This document shows, one piece after another, positions 1 through 5,748 of a stretch of DNA of 5,748 nucleotides. A program made the translations under genes and the position numbers. This DNA is from Acetobacteraceae bacterium (GTDB lineage Bacteria > Pseudomonadota > Alphaproteobacteria > Acetobacterales > Acetobacteraceae), in assembly GCA_947475475.1 (NCBI GenBank), contig CANJOG010000148.1:1-5748 (forward strand), in the 5' to 3' direction. The notes under the pieces were generated by a model. It was not told where the DNA came from and made no database searches. It was given only the letters and a program-made list of their open reading frames with translations. Every line of letters starts with the position of its first letter. Position 1 is the stretch's first letter.

Positions 1-57
1 ATCGTGACAGGCTGCCCTGAAAGCACCAGAACCAGCCCGGGGAGCGGCGTATAGCCC
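1..57. other. Left-edge segment upstream of lipB, no gene assigned
   Basis: This stretch precedes the lipB start codon. A purine-rich GGGGAG at 39-44 lies 13 nt before the ATG at 58 and is the best ribosome-binding candidate, although the spacing is long. I see no convincing -35/-10 pair. On the + strand all three frames are closed by stops within the segment. At least two frames on the - strand remain open, so the end or beginning of a leftward gene cannot be excluded, but no recognisable protein motif is present. Confidence 0.4.
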
Positions 58-744
58 ATGGATCAGGCCCCCGCAACACCTCCCCCGCATTGGAAATCAT
101 CGCCAGGGCTGACGGCATATCCCGACGCGATCGCGGCGATGCAGGCGCGGATCGAGACGATCCGGGCTGGCACCGCGCCTGAGCTCGTCTGGCTGGTGGA
201 ACATCCTCCGCTTTACACCTCCGGCACCTCGGCAAAGGCGGAAGACCTGACGGATCCTCAAAGATTCCCAACTTTCAGCGCAGGGCGCGGCGGCCAATGG
301 ACCTATCACGGGCCGGGCCAGCGCGTGGCTTACACCATGCTCGATCTGAACCGGCCGCACGGGATAGTGCCGGCGCGCGATATTCGCGGCCTGGTGCATG
401 GGCTGGAGGAATGGCTGATCCGCGCGGTTGCGACGTTCGGCATCAATGGCGAGCGGCGCGAAGGTCGGGTCGGCATCTGGGTCACCGACCCGCGCACCGG
501 GGCGGAGGCGAAGATCGGCGCACTCGGTGTGCGGGTGACGCGCTGGGTGAGCTGGCATGGCGTGGCGTTGAACGTGGCCCCCGATCTTGGCCATTTCGGC
601 GGCATCGTCCCCTGTGGCATCAGCGCGCATGGCGTGACCAGCCTGGCGGATCAGGGTGTGGCCGTCAGTATGGCGGAAGCCGATGCGGCGTTACGATCCT
701 GCTGGGCGGATATTTTCGGCGCCGAGCCGATCGAGGGGGAATGA
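58..744 (+). CDS. lipB: Octanoyl-[acyl-carrier-protein]:protein N-octanoyltransferase LipB
   Basis: LipB moves the octanoyl group from acyl carrier protein to lysines of lipoyl domains (pyruvate and 2-oxoglutarate dehydrogenases, glycine cleavage H protein). This is the first step of endogenous lipoate synthesis, in the cytoplasm, and LipA then inserts sulfur. The 228-aa product has the usual family length. The family signature is visible as RGGQWTYHGPGQ at residues 77-88, with the conserved His84. The catalytic Lys and Cys fit K152 in AKIGALGVR and C186 in GGIVPCGI, so the active site looks intact. ATG58 gives a normal N-terminus, with GGGGAG at 39-44 as a loose ribosome site. The stop codon overlaps the start of the downstream lipoprotein gene, suggesting translational coupling. 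Family assignment is firm; activity is inferred from conserved residues. Confidence 0.96.
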   Translation: MDQAPATPPPHWKSSPGLTAYPDAIAAMQARIETIRAGTAPELVWLVEHPPLYTSGTSAKAEDLTDPQRFPTFSAGRGGQWTYHGPGQRVAYTMLDLNRPHGIVPARDIRGLVHGLEEWLIRAVATFGINGERREGRVGIWVTDPRTGAEAKIGALGVRVTRWVSWHGVALNVAPDLGHFGGIVPCGISAHGVTSLADQGVAVSMAEADAALRSCWADIFGAEPIEGE

Positions 745-1496
745 TGCGGAGCGCCGCGCCGATCTGGAGCCTGATCCTCGCCCTGAGCCTCGCCGCCTGC
801 GCGCCGGGGCCGGAGGACAGGCCACAAGGGGTGGTGACGCCAGGGTCGGAGCCGCCCCGGCGATCCGACGAGCCCACGCAGCCCCAACAGCCTCAACGCA
901 CCAAGCAGGGCACCGGGTTTTTCATCGATGCGGACGGGCTGCTGCTGACCGTCAATCACGTCATCGACGGCTGCACGCGGGTGGTGACCATCCCGTCAGA
1001 CCGCGCGCCGCAGACCGCGACGGTGCTAGCCACCGACAGGGCCCGCGATGTGGCGCTGTTGCGCGTGAAGGGCGCGAATTTCCCCTATGTGAAGCTCGCC
1101 GAAACGCCGCCGGCCGGGAATACCACCGTCACGGTGATCGGCATTCCCGAGGGCGGCGGCAGCGGGCTGCGCGCACGGCAATTGCATCTGCTGAACAACC
1201 GCGCCGCCGATCTAGGGCGCGCGCCAATGCCCTCACAGCGCCTGCTGATGGAAGGCGCCTCCCGCCATGGCGAGTCGGGCGGGCTGATCACCGATGACGG
1301 CTTTGCCGTGGGCCTGGTCTCCGCCTTCACCCGCCTGACGCCGGCGGCGCAGACCCGGATGGGAATGGAGGAGGCGGAAATGTCGGTCGGGCCGGGATTG
1401 GGGCCGATGCGCGATATCATTGCCGGGCAGACACTGGTGCCGGGACGGCCGGCGGCGGCGCCGATGTATGCGGTGGCGCTGATTATGTGCCGGTAG
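741..1496 (+). CDS. Trypsin-like serine protease, predicted lipoprotein
   Basis: This 251-aa protein starts with a lipoprotein signal peptide: Arg3, a hydrophobic core at about residues 8-19 and lipobox L17-A18-A19-C20, so it should be exported and lipid-anchored at Cys20. A Pro/Gln/Glu/Arg-rich linker follows (about 21-56). A compact trypsin-like domain (Trypsin_2 type, as in the Deg/HtrA group) covers about 57-195. The triad is visible: His73 in TVNHVIDGC, Asp103 in DVALLRV and Ser179 in GESGG. There is no PDZ domain, so it is shorter than DegP/DegS. ATG741 overlaps the lipB stop (ATGA); ATG744 is an alternative that removes one Met. Longer in-frame starts would run through lipB and are rejected. 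The last residues (IMCR) lie in an inverted repeat, so the C-terminus may be altered. Substrate unknown; I do not recognise a named gene. Confidence 0.88.
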   Translation: MMRSAAPIWSLILALSLAACAPGPEDRPQGVVTPGSEPPRRSDEPTQPQQPQRTKQGTGFFIDADGLLLTVNHVIDGCTRVVTIPSDRAPQTATVLATDRARDVALLRVKGANFPYVKLAETPPAGNTTVTVIGIPEGGGSGLRARQLHLLNNRAADLGRAPMPSQRLLMEGASRHGESGGLITDDGFAVGLVSAFTRLTPAAQTRMGMEEAEMSVGPGLGPMRDIIAGQTLVPGRPAAAPMYAVALIMCR

Positions 1497-1507
1497 AACT
1501 GGCACAT
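1485..1507 (+). repeat. Hairpin containing the protease-gene stop codon
   Basis: Arms 1485-1494 and 1498-1507 (ATGTGCCGGT and ACTGGCACAT) pair over 10 bp with one G-U wobble, leaving an AGA triloop. The TAG stop (1494-1496) sits at the tip. The right arm shares three bases with the next palindrome, so the two hairpins compete at that edge. No U-tract follows, so a simple intrinsic terminator is not supported. Confidence 0.6.
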
Positions 1508-1534
1508 TGGGATGGAATTCATTCCATCCCAATG
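1505..1534. repeat. Perfect 30-bp palindrome (14-bp arms)
   Basis: Arms 1505-1518 (CATTGGGATGGAAT) and 1521-1534 (ATTCCATCCCAATG) are exact reverse complements, separated only by TC. The element contains an EcoRI-like GAATTC. It lies in the spacer between convergent genes and directly abuts the long inverted repeat that starts at 1535. It could be a palindromic repeat unit, a cruciform or hairpin-forming site, or a dimeric protein-binding site. The sequence alone does not choose between these. Confidence 0.85.
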
Positions 1535-1625
1535 AAGTCGGCACCGGCCCTCTCCCCCACCCGACCACCCAATTCAGCATACTGTCGTTGGGTGGCCGGG
1601 TGGGGGAGAGGGCCGGTGCCGACTT
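1535..1625. repeat. Long inverted repeat (38-bp arms, 15-nt loop), possible bidirectional transcript-end structure
   Basis: Arms 1535-1572 and 1588-1625 are reverse complements at 37 of 38 positions. The loop is 1573-1587 and has its own 3-bp mini-stem (CAG 1575-1577 with CTG 1582-1584). The only mismatch is A1564 opposite C1596. In RNA copied from the - strand it becomes a U-G pair, so that transcript folds without a break. The arm edge lies 4 nt beyond the acylphosphatase stop codon and 38 nt beyond the protease stop codon, placing it between two convergent genes. No T-run follows on either strand, so classic intrinsic termination is doubtful; transcript 3'-end protection or a dispersed palindromic repeat is equally plausible. 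The CCCTCTCCCCCACCCG core resembles palindromic repeats seen in alphaproteobacterial genomes, from general recollection only. Confidence 0.85.
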
Positions 1626-1629
1626 GAAA

Positions 1630-1905
1630 TCAGGCGGTCGGCCGCACCTGAAATCCCGGCCCGTCCGGCGGTTCGGCGAGGGATTCCTCGATCAGTGTGA
1701 CCTGGGCGAGCATCGGTCCCTTCCGGCAGGCGCGGACCAGTTCCTCCACCACATCGGTCTCGGCATAGACCAGCGCCTCAACCGTGCCGTCGCTCCGGTT
1801 GCGCACCCAGCCATCGACGCCGAGGCGGCGGGCAGTGGCGGCGAGCCATTGCCGGTAGCCGACGCCCTGCACCCTGCCGCCGATCACCAGACGCTTGGCC
1901 GCCAT
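1630..1905 (-). CDS. Acylphosphatase
   Basis: Acylphosphatases hydrolyse the carboxyl-phosphate bond of acyl phosphates such as acetyl phosphate and 1,3-bisphosphoglycerate in the cytoplasm. The product is 91 aa, the standard size for this alpha/beta-sandwich family. Signature 1 is present as GRVQGVGYR at residues 10-18, with the phosphate-binding loop and catalytic Arg18. Signature 2 is present as GWVRNRSDGTV at 32-42, with catalytic Asn36. The Gly that usually ends signature 2 is Ala48 here, a mild deviation. The reading frame stays open upstream to an ATG at 2193, but ATG1905 is chosen because it gives the exact family length, leaves 16 nt to the ATP12 stop and has GGAG at 1918-1915. It is the last gene of the leftward operon, next to the long hairpin. 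Confidence 0.93.
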   Translation of the reverse strand: MAAKRLVIGGRVQGVGYRQWLAATARRLGVDGWVRNRSDGTVEALVYAETDVVEELVRACRKGPMLAQVTLIEESLAEPPDGPGFQVRPTA

Positions 1906-1914
1906 GGATGCCCG

Positions 1915-1918
1915 CTCC
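1915..1918 (-). promoter_or_regulatory. Ribosome binding site deciding the acylphosphatase start
   Basis: On the - strand GGAG occupies 1918-1915, 9 nt before the ATG at 1905, within the short gap after the ATP12 stop codon. It supports the 91-aa start over the much longer upstream start inside ATP12. Confidence 0.6.
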
Positions 1919-1921
1919 GCG

Positions 1922-2626
1922 CTATTGGGACAGTCTGATAAAGCGCTCGGCGACGGCGAGGTCGGCGGCGACATGGGCGCGCCGTTTGGTCGCCTCGAAG
2001 TCTTCGCCCCAGGCCTCTTCCTGAAAGAGTTCGTCGAGCAAGGAGAGCTCATGGGCACGGGCCGCGTCGAGCTTGCCGTCGGCCAGAGCCAGGCCCAGTA
2101 CGAGGCTGCCGAGGACGGGGATGACGATGCCGAGTCCGGCCAGCGTCTCCGGATTATGGGTGGCGAGGCGGGCGCGCATGGCCCGCAGTGCATCCGGCGG
2201 CTGGGCGATATGCAGGATGCCGCTGGTGACCAGCAGCGGCGCGTCCAGTTCCAGCGCCGCCCAGTCCAGCCAGGGGCGCCAATGCTCCTCCTGGCGGCGG
2301 ATCAGCGGCTCGGGATGGGTGGCGCGGTAGCAGAGCAGGTCGGTCTCGCCATATTGGGCCAGCGCATCCACCGAGGCCATCGGGTCAGCCGCGACACGAT
2401 GCTGGGCGGTGCCGGCCAGGCGGGTCAGCGGCACATGGTCATAGGTCATCTCGCCGCCGGGGCCGCCGCCAGCCGCCTGCCATTCGTCGCGTATCGCCTC
2501 GGCCAGCGGAAGATGGCGCAGGATGAGCTGCGGGCCGCCAGGCATGCGCATGGGCCGACCATCGAGATGGATGACATAGCCCTCGTCGCCAGGAGCGACG
2601 GCGGCTTCTTTCCAGAAACGCTTCAT
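1922..2626 (-). CDS. ATP12 family F1-ATPase assembly chaperone
   Basis: ATP12 proteins bind the F1 alpha subunit of ATP synthase and keep it assembly-competent until it joins beta. The bacterial forms are cytoplasmic. The 234-aa protein matches the family from end to end. It has RFWKEA (3-8), the N-terminal GYVIHLDGRPMRMPGG block (16-31), PLTRLAGTA (66-74), YGETDLLCYRA (92-102), the LDWAALELDAPL and AQPPDAL region (120-147), and GSLVLGLALADGKLD in the C-terminal helical domain (173-187). The family's W-G-x-D motif is at 206-209. ATG2626 begins 1 nt after the stop of the upstream AsmA gene, so translation is probably coupled. The acylphosphatase gene follows after 16 nt. In many alphaproteobacteria ATP12 lies near rluC, as here. 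The usual intervening HAD-hydrolase gene is absent and an AsmA gene takes its place. Confidence 0.94.
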   Translation of the reverse strand: MKRFWKEAAVAPGDEGYVIHLDGRPMRMPGGPQLILRHLPLAEAIRDEWQAAGGGPGGEMTYDHVPLTRLAGTAQHRVAADPMASVDALAQYGETDLLCYRATHPEPLIRRQEEHWRPWLDWAALELDAPLLVTSGILHIAQPPDALRAMRARLATHNPETLAGLGIVIPVLGSLVLGLALADGKLDAARAHELSLLDELFQEEAWGEDFEATKRRAHVAADLAVAERFIRLSQ

Positions 2627-2627
2627 A

Positions 2628-4901
2628 TCAGCGGAAGAACCTTCTCAGCGTGTCGACAGGATTATTGGCGGGATTGTTGGGAGCCGGCAGCGGCGCACCC
2701 TGGACCGGCGCGCGCGGTGCCGGCTGGGTGCTGGCGGGAGCCGCCTGTCCCTTGGCCGCCGCCACCGCCGTGGCGCAATCCTCGCGCGAGGTCTGTTGTT
2801 GCTGCGGCTGGCCGGAAAGGGCGCCGAGAATGGCGGTCACGGCCTTGCCGCCGCCGGCCCCGTCCAGCCCCACCTGCGGGCCGCGCCAGGGACCATTGAC
2901 GCGCACGGGGATGGCGCCGCCGAAATTGCCGATGCGGGCGAGCGGGGTGATGTGCAAATCCATCGTCTCGGCGGCGAGGCTCAGCGCGCCATTGCCCTCG
3001 GCATGGAAGCGCGAGCCATCGAGCACCAGGTTGCTGAGCGAGCCCTGGCCGTTCTGTAGGTCCAGCCGTGCGGTGAAACACCGCACATCGAGCTTGGCGC
3101 CGCCGAGATCGCCCGGCAGGCCGCCGGAGGAGAGCACCGCGGTCAGGAAAGGCGGGATCAGCTTGCGGTCCAGCTCGCCATTCTCCACTGCCAGACCAAT
3201 CCGGCCGGAGGCGGTGGCGGCAAGAGCGCGTACCGTATCACCAGCGCCGCGCAGATTGGCGTCGAGATAGGTGGTGCCGGTAAACCAGCCCGACAGGCCG
3301 CCGGTTTTGCCGGCATCGAGCGCCGGGGCCCGGACCGTGAGAATCAGCGACTTGGCGGCCGCGTCGGCATCGGCAGTGCCGGTGACAGCGCCGCCCGGCA
3401 TGTCGGCGGCGAGACGCTCGACATGCAGCTTACCGCCGGCGAGTTCGGCCTTCAGCGCGGCGTTGCGGTAATCGGTGCCGCCATACTGCAGGACGCCGAG
3501 GCCGATATCAGCGGTCGCATTCATCTGGCGGAGCGCCGCCCAGGGCAGTGGGGTCGCGGGGATGAGGTGGTCGTCCGGCCGCGCGGCCGCAGTGGCCGGG
3601 CCGGATGCGGGGCGGGCGGCGACGGGAGCGGCGGTGGCCGGTGTGTCAAGCATCGCCATCAGCGCATCGGCATCGAGGCGCTCGCCGCGCAGCCAGGCGC
3701 GCAGGTCGGGGATTCGTCCGCTGGTGGTCACACCGAGCCCGCCAGTCAGCGTGCCCGCCGGGGCCTCGGCGCGCAGGTCGGCGGCGTTCACGCCCTGGCC
3801 CTTGGCGAGCACGGACAACGTGTCGAGATTGGCCGTCACCTTGAACGGCTTGCCGCCCAGCGTGCCGCGCAGATCGGCGGCCACCGGCTTGTCGGCGGCG
3901 GCGCCCTCAAGGCTGAGCGTCTCCAGCACCAGGCCGGGCATGACGCCGGCCAGATCGGAGGCGCCGATCTTGAGCGACAGGGTTTGCGGCACGGGTGCAC
4001 CACCTTGCTCGCGCAGGCGGACCGCAAGCGCGATGTCATGCAGCTTCGGGATCGCGGGAGAATCCGGCCACAGCGCCACCAGGCGCTCGATGGCGGGAAT
4101 TTTCGCCTGGGCGGTGACGTCGTAGCCGGTGAGCTTCTGTGGATCGGCGACGACGCCCTTGGCCGTCAGTTCAGCACCGGCCAGCGTGATCTTGATGTCG
4201 AAGGGAAAAGCCCCGGCCCCTCTGCCCATCAGCTTGTCGATGGCGCCAACCGTGCCGGTGAGGCTGAAGGTCTCGGAACCCAGCTTGGCGCCGGCATCAA
4301 TCACCAGCGGCGAGGACTGGCTGTCGGCGGACAGTGCCAGGCGCGGGATGTCGATTACGCGGCTCGTGCCGGCTTTTCCGTCGCGCCAGTCGATATGGCC
4401 CTCGGTGAGCAGAAAGCGGCGAATATCGATATTGGCCGCCCCTGCCCCCTTGGCGTCAGCCGCATCGGACTTGGCGGCCGCACTGGAAGCGGCCTTGCCC
4501 TCGGCCGGGGCAAATTCCCAGTTGGGCCTTCCGTTGCGGTCGGTCTCCAGCAGGATATCGGGCTTGTCGAGTTCCAGCGCGGTGATCTCGATCCTACCCG
4601 AGAAAAGCGGGCCGAGCGCCAGTTTGCCCGAAATCCGCGCGATCTTTGCCATCTCGGGCCGTGAGCCGCCCGGCATATTGGCGAAGGTGATGTCACGCGC
4701 CTCGAGCGAGGGCGGAAACAGCGACAGGCTCAGCTTACCAGCCAGATCGAGCTTACGGCCGGTCGACGCCTCGACCGTGCTTTCGATGCGCGGCTTATAG
4801 GCATTGGGATCGACCAGAACGAGGAAGGTCAGCCCGCCGGCAATCGGAATGACGATAATGACGACGATGAGGATCAGAAGGATGCGCAGGCCGCGATTCA
4901 T
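2628..4901 (-). CDS. AsmA family inner-membrane-anchored periplasmic protein
   Basis: AsmA-family proteins are anchored in the inner membrane with a large periplasmic part. They affect outer-membrane biogenesis, and larger relatives (TamB, YhdP, YdbH) are proposed to bridge the periplasm and move phospholipid. The 757-aa protein has one N-terminal membrane helix (about 6-30). The typical AsmA N-domain follows: DPNAYKP at 31-37, TGRKLDLAGKLSLSLFPP at 47-64, and NMPGG at 75-79. Repetitive beta-rich sequence continues to about 690. The C-terminal AsmA block includes ASGRIGLAVENGELDRKLIP at 564-583 and the DLHITPLARIGNFGGAIPVR stretch at 648-667. Flexible Ala/Pro-rich linkers lie at 131-157 and 419-444. 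The tail (about 696-750) is Gln- and then Pro/Ala/Asn-rich, with Cys709. ATG4901 has AAGGA 9 nt upstream. Substrate is unknown; it is longer than E. coli AsmA (about 617 aa). Confidence 0.92.
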   Translation of the reverse strand: MNRGLRILLILIVVIIVIPIAGGLTFLVLVDPNAYKPRIESTVEASTGRKLDLAGKLSLSLFPPSLEARDITFANMPGGSRPEMAKIARISGKLALGPLFSGRIEITALELDKPDILLETDRNGRPNWEFAPAEGKAASSAAAKSDAADAKGAGAANIDIRRFLLTEGHIDWRDGKAGTSRVIDIPRLALSADSQSSPLVIDAGAKLGSETFSLTGTVGAIDKLMGRGAGAFPFDIKITLAGAELTAKGVVADPQKLTGYDVTAQAKIPAIERLVALWPDSPAIPKLHDIALAVRLREQGGAPVPQTLSLKIGASDLAGVMPGLVLETLSLEGAAADKPVAADLRGTLGGKPFKVTANLDTLSVLAKGQGVNAADLRAEAPAGTLTGGLGVTTSGRIPDLRAWLRGERLDADALMAMLDTPATAAPVAARPASGPATAAARPDDHLIPATPLPWAALRQMNATADIGLGVLQYGGTDYRNAALKAELAGGKLHVERLAADMPGGAVTGTADADAAAKSLILTVRAPALDAGKTGGLSGWFTGTTYLDANLRGAGDTVRALAATASGRIGLAVENGELDRKLIPPFLTAVLSSGGLPGDLGGAKLDVRCFTARLDLQNGQGSLSNLVLDGSRFHAEGNGALSLAAETMDLHITPLARIGNFGGAIPVRVNGPWRGPQVGLDGAGGGKAVTAILGALSGQPQQQQTSREDCATAVAAAKGQAAPASTQPAPRAPVQGAPLPAPNNPANNPVDTLRRFFR

Positions 4902-4997
4902 GGTCAGTCTTCCTTGTCCGTCAGTCGCACGAAGCCGCCGGATCCTACACCGTCGTTCCGGTCCGCTCAGCCCCGTTCAGTTCCCTATATCGCCGGA
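4902..4997 (-). other. Gap between the rluC-like and AsmA genes, possible promoter region
   Basis: These 96 bases, read leftward, are the only sizeable gap in the four-gene - strand run and could hold a promoter for the AsmA-ATP12-acylphosphatase operon. No convincing -35/-10 pair is visible. A weak 5-bp inverted repeat (4938-4942 with 4957-4961) is too short to be called a terminator. A 7-bp direct repeat (+ strand GTCAGTC at 4903-4909 and 4920-4926) flanks the AsmA ribosome site; it may be chance. Confidence 0.4.
4911..4915 (-). promoter_or_regulatory. Ribosome binding site of the AsmA gene
   Basis: On the - strand AAGGA (4915-4911), within AAGGAAG, lies 9 nt before ATG4901. It fixes the start so that the membrane helix begins at residue 6. 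Confidence 0.65.
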
Positions 4998-5748
4998 CTA
5001 GCGTGCGAAGCGCTGGGGCGGACGGGTCTGGGGGATCTGGAAACCGAGCGTACCGAATGTCTCACGCATATGGGCAGGCAGGTCCGCTTCAACCACCAGC
5101 CGTCCGCCAGCCGGATGCGGAAAATCGATGATGCGTGCGTGCAGGTGCATCTGCTCCGACAGCCCGTCCACATACGAGGCCTCGCCGCCATATTTCCCGT
5201 CGCCCAGGATCGGCGTGCCCATCGTGGCAGTATGGACGCGCAGCTGATGGGTGCGGCCGGTGAGCGGGTTCATCTCCAGCAAGGCCAGCTTGCGGGCGGC
5301 GTGGTCCAGCGTGCGGTATTCGGTGATCGCCTTGGCACCCTCGGGATCGCCGCGCTCGGCCACGGCGGTGCGCTCGCCGCGCGTGCCGCCGATGCGCGTC
5401 AGCGGCAGGTCGATCGTGCCGGTCTCGGGGATGGGACGGCCGACGACAACGGCCCAGTAGGTCTTATGCACCCACCGGCTGCGAAACGCCTCGGCGAGAC
5501 GGGCGGCGACAGCGGGGCCGCGGGCGAGCACGAGGACGCCGGTCGTGTCACGGTCCAGCCGGTGGACCAGCAGCGGGCGCTTGCCCTCGCTCTCCCAGGC
5601 ATAGAGCATGGCATCGAGATGGCGCGAAATGCCCGGCCCACCCTGCACGGCGAGGCCGGCGGGCTTGTTGAGCACGATCACATGCTCGTCGCGCCAGAGC
5701 AGCATGTCCTCCAGCTCGCGCGCGGCAGCCGGATCGACCGGCGGGCGC
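4998..5748 (-). CDS. rluC: RluC-type 23S rRNA pseudouridine synthase, 5' partial
   Basis: This is an RsuA/RluC/RluD-family enzyme that isomerises uridines in RNA; the RluC type modifies 23S rRNA positions 955, 2504 and 2580 (E. coli numbering). Numbered from the Met at 5705, motifs are LNKPAGLAVQGG at 12-23, the catalytic loop HRLDRDTTGVLVLA at 48-61 with Asp51, KTYWAVVVG at 81-89, and LTGRTHQLRVH at 148-158. The frame stays open to the window edge, adding 14 codons (RPPVDPAAARELED) that look like the usual linker after an N-terminal S4 domain. The true start is therefore probably outside the window and Met5705 is internal. The stop is TAG at 5000-4998. The AsmA gene follows after 97 nt in the same direction. 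Family is certain; RluC rather than RluD is inferred from NKPAGLAVQGG and the ATP12 neighbourhood. Confidence 0.9.
   Translation of the reverse strand, partial: RPPVDPAAARELEDMLLWRDEHVIVLNKPAGLAVQGGPGISRHLDAMLYAWESEGKRPLLVHRLDRDTTGVLVLARGPAVAARLAEAFRSRWVHKTYWAVVVGRPIPETGTIDLPLTRIGGTRGERTAVAERGDPEGAKAITEYRTLDHAARKLALLEMNPLTGRTHQLRVHTATMGTPILGDGKYGGEASYVDGLSEQMHLHARIIDFPHPAGGRLVVEADLPAHMRETFGTLGFQIPQTRPPQRFAR

Noticed and set aside
297..740. Upstream in-frame extension of the protease gene through lipB
   Set aside because: The extension is out of frame with lipB, rich in Arg and Gly, and would bury the obvious lipoprotein signal peptide. The ATGA overlap start is far better.
656..1297. 213-aa + strand open frame overlapping the protease
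   Set aside because: It lies in a different frame from the protease, whose signal peptide and triad are clear. The composition is Arg/Ala-rich with no motif.
1535..1625. Standard rho-independent terminator
   Set aside because: The stem is very strong, but no T-tract follows the stem on either strand, and 38 bp is much longer than usual. It is kept as an inverted repeat with possible transcript-end function.
1505..1625. CRISPR or tandem-repeat array
   Set aside because: The repeats are inverted and differ from one another. There are no regularly spaced direct repeats and no cas genes nearby.
1906..2193. N-terminal extension of the acylphosphatase to 187 aa
   Set aside because: The extra 96 residues overlap ATP12 in another frame and have no acylphosphatase similarity. 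ATG1905 gives the normal 91 aa with a ribosome site.
1895..2899. 334-aa + strand open frame opposite ATP12 and the AsmA C-terminus
   Set aside because: It crosses two genes with clear family motifs on the other strand, and its own translation shows no domain.
3423..4664. 413-aa open frame on the + strand opposite the AsmA gene
   Set aside because: It is antisense to a well-supported AsmA protein, has Arg/Gly/Ala-heavy composition typical of GC-rich shadow frames, and shows no recognisable motif.
4938..4961. Small inverted repeat in the rluC-AsmA gap as a terminator
   Set aside because: Only 5 bp of stem with a 14-nt loop and no T-run; likely chance in GC-rich DNA.

Overview
The window is about two-thirds G+C and reads as a piece of an alphaproteobacterial chromosome. 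The best taxonomic clue is an ATP12-type F1-ATPase assembly chaperone, a family known from alphaproteobacteria and mitochondria. It lies in the same transcription unit as an RluC-type pseudouridine synthase, a neighbourhood familiar from that class. Genus cannot be read from the sequence; a Rhodospirillales-like organism is only a guess. Coding density is high and there are no rRNA or tRNA genes, transposase genes or CRISPR arrays.

Layout. Bases 58-1496 (+ strand) hold two genes joined by a 4-bp ATGA overlap: lipB (octanoyltransferase of lipoate synthesis), then a predicted lipoprotein with a complete trypsin-like His-Asp-Ser triad. Bases 1497-1629 are a convergent intergenic spacer. It is almost filled by consecutive inverted repeats, including a perfect 14-bp-arm palindrome and a 38-bp-arm hairpin. 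Bases 1630-5748 (- strand) hold four co-directional genes. In transcription order they are an RluC-like pseudouridine synthase (5' end outside the window), an AsmA-family protein of 757 aa, ATP12, and a 91-aa acylphosphatase. The AsmA and ATP12 genes are 1 nt apart and ATP12 and the acylphosphatase 16 nt apart, so these three are probably one operon. A 97-nt gap separates the rluC-like gene from the AsmA gene, so the AsmA gene may have its own promoter, although none is convincing by eye.

How the genes work together. Most are housekeeping functions: lipoylation of 2-oxoacid dehydrogenases, 23S rRNA modification, F1-ATPase assembly and acyl-phosphate hydrolysis. Two encode envelope proteins: the protease-like lipoprotein and the AsmA protein. 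No shared pathway is evident beyond co-transcription. I see no new multi-gene system. The most interesting non-coding structure is the inverted-repeat cluster at 1485-1625, probably a dispersed palindromic repeat and/or bidirectional transcript-end structure.
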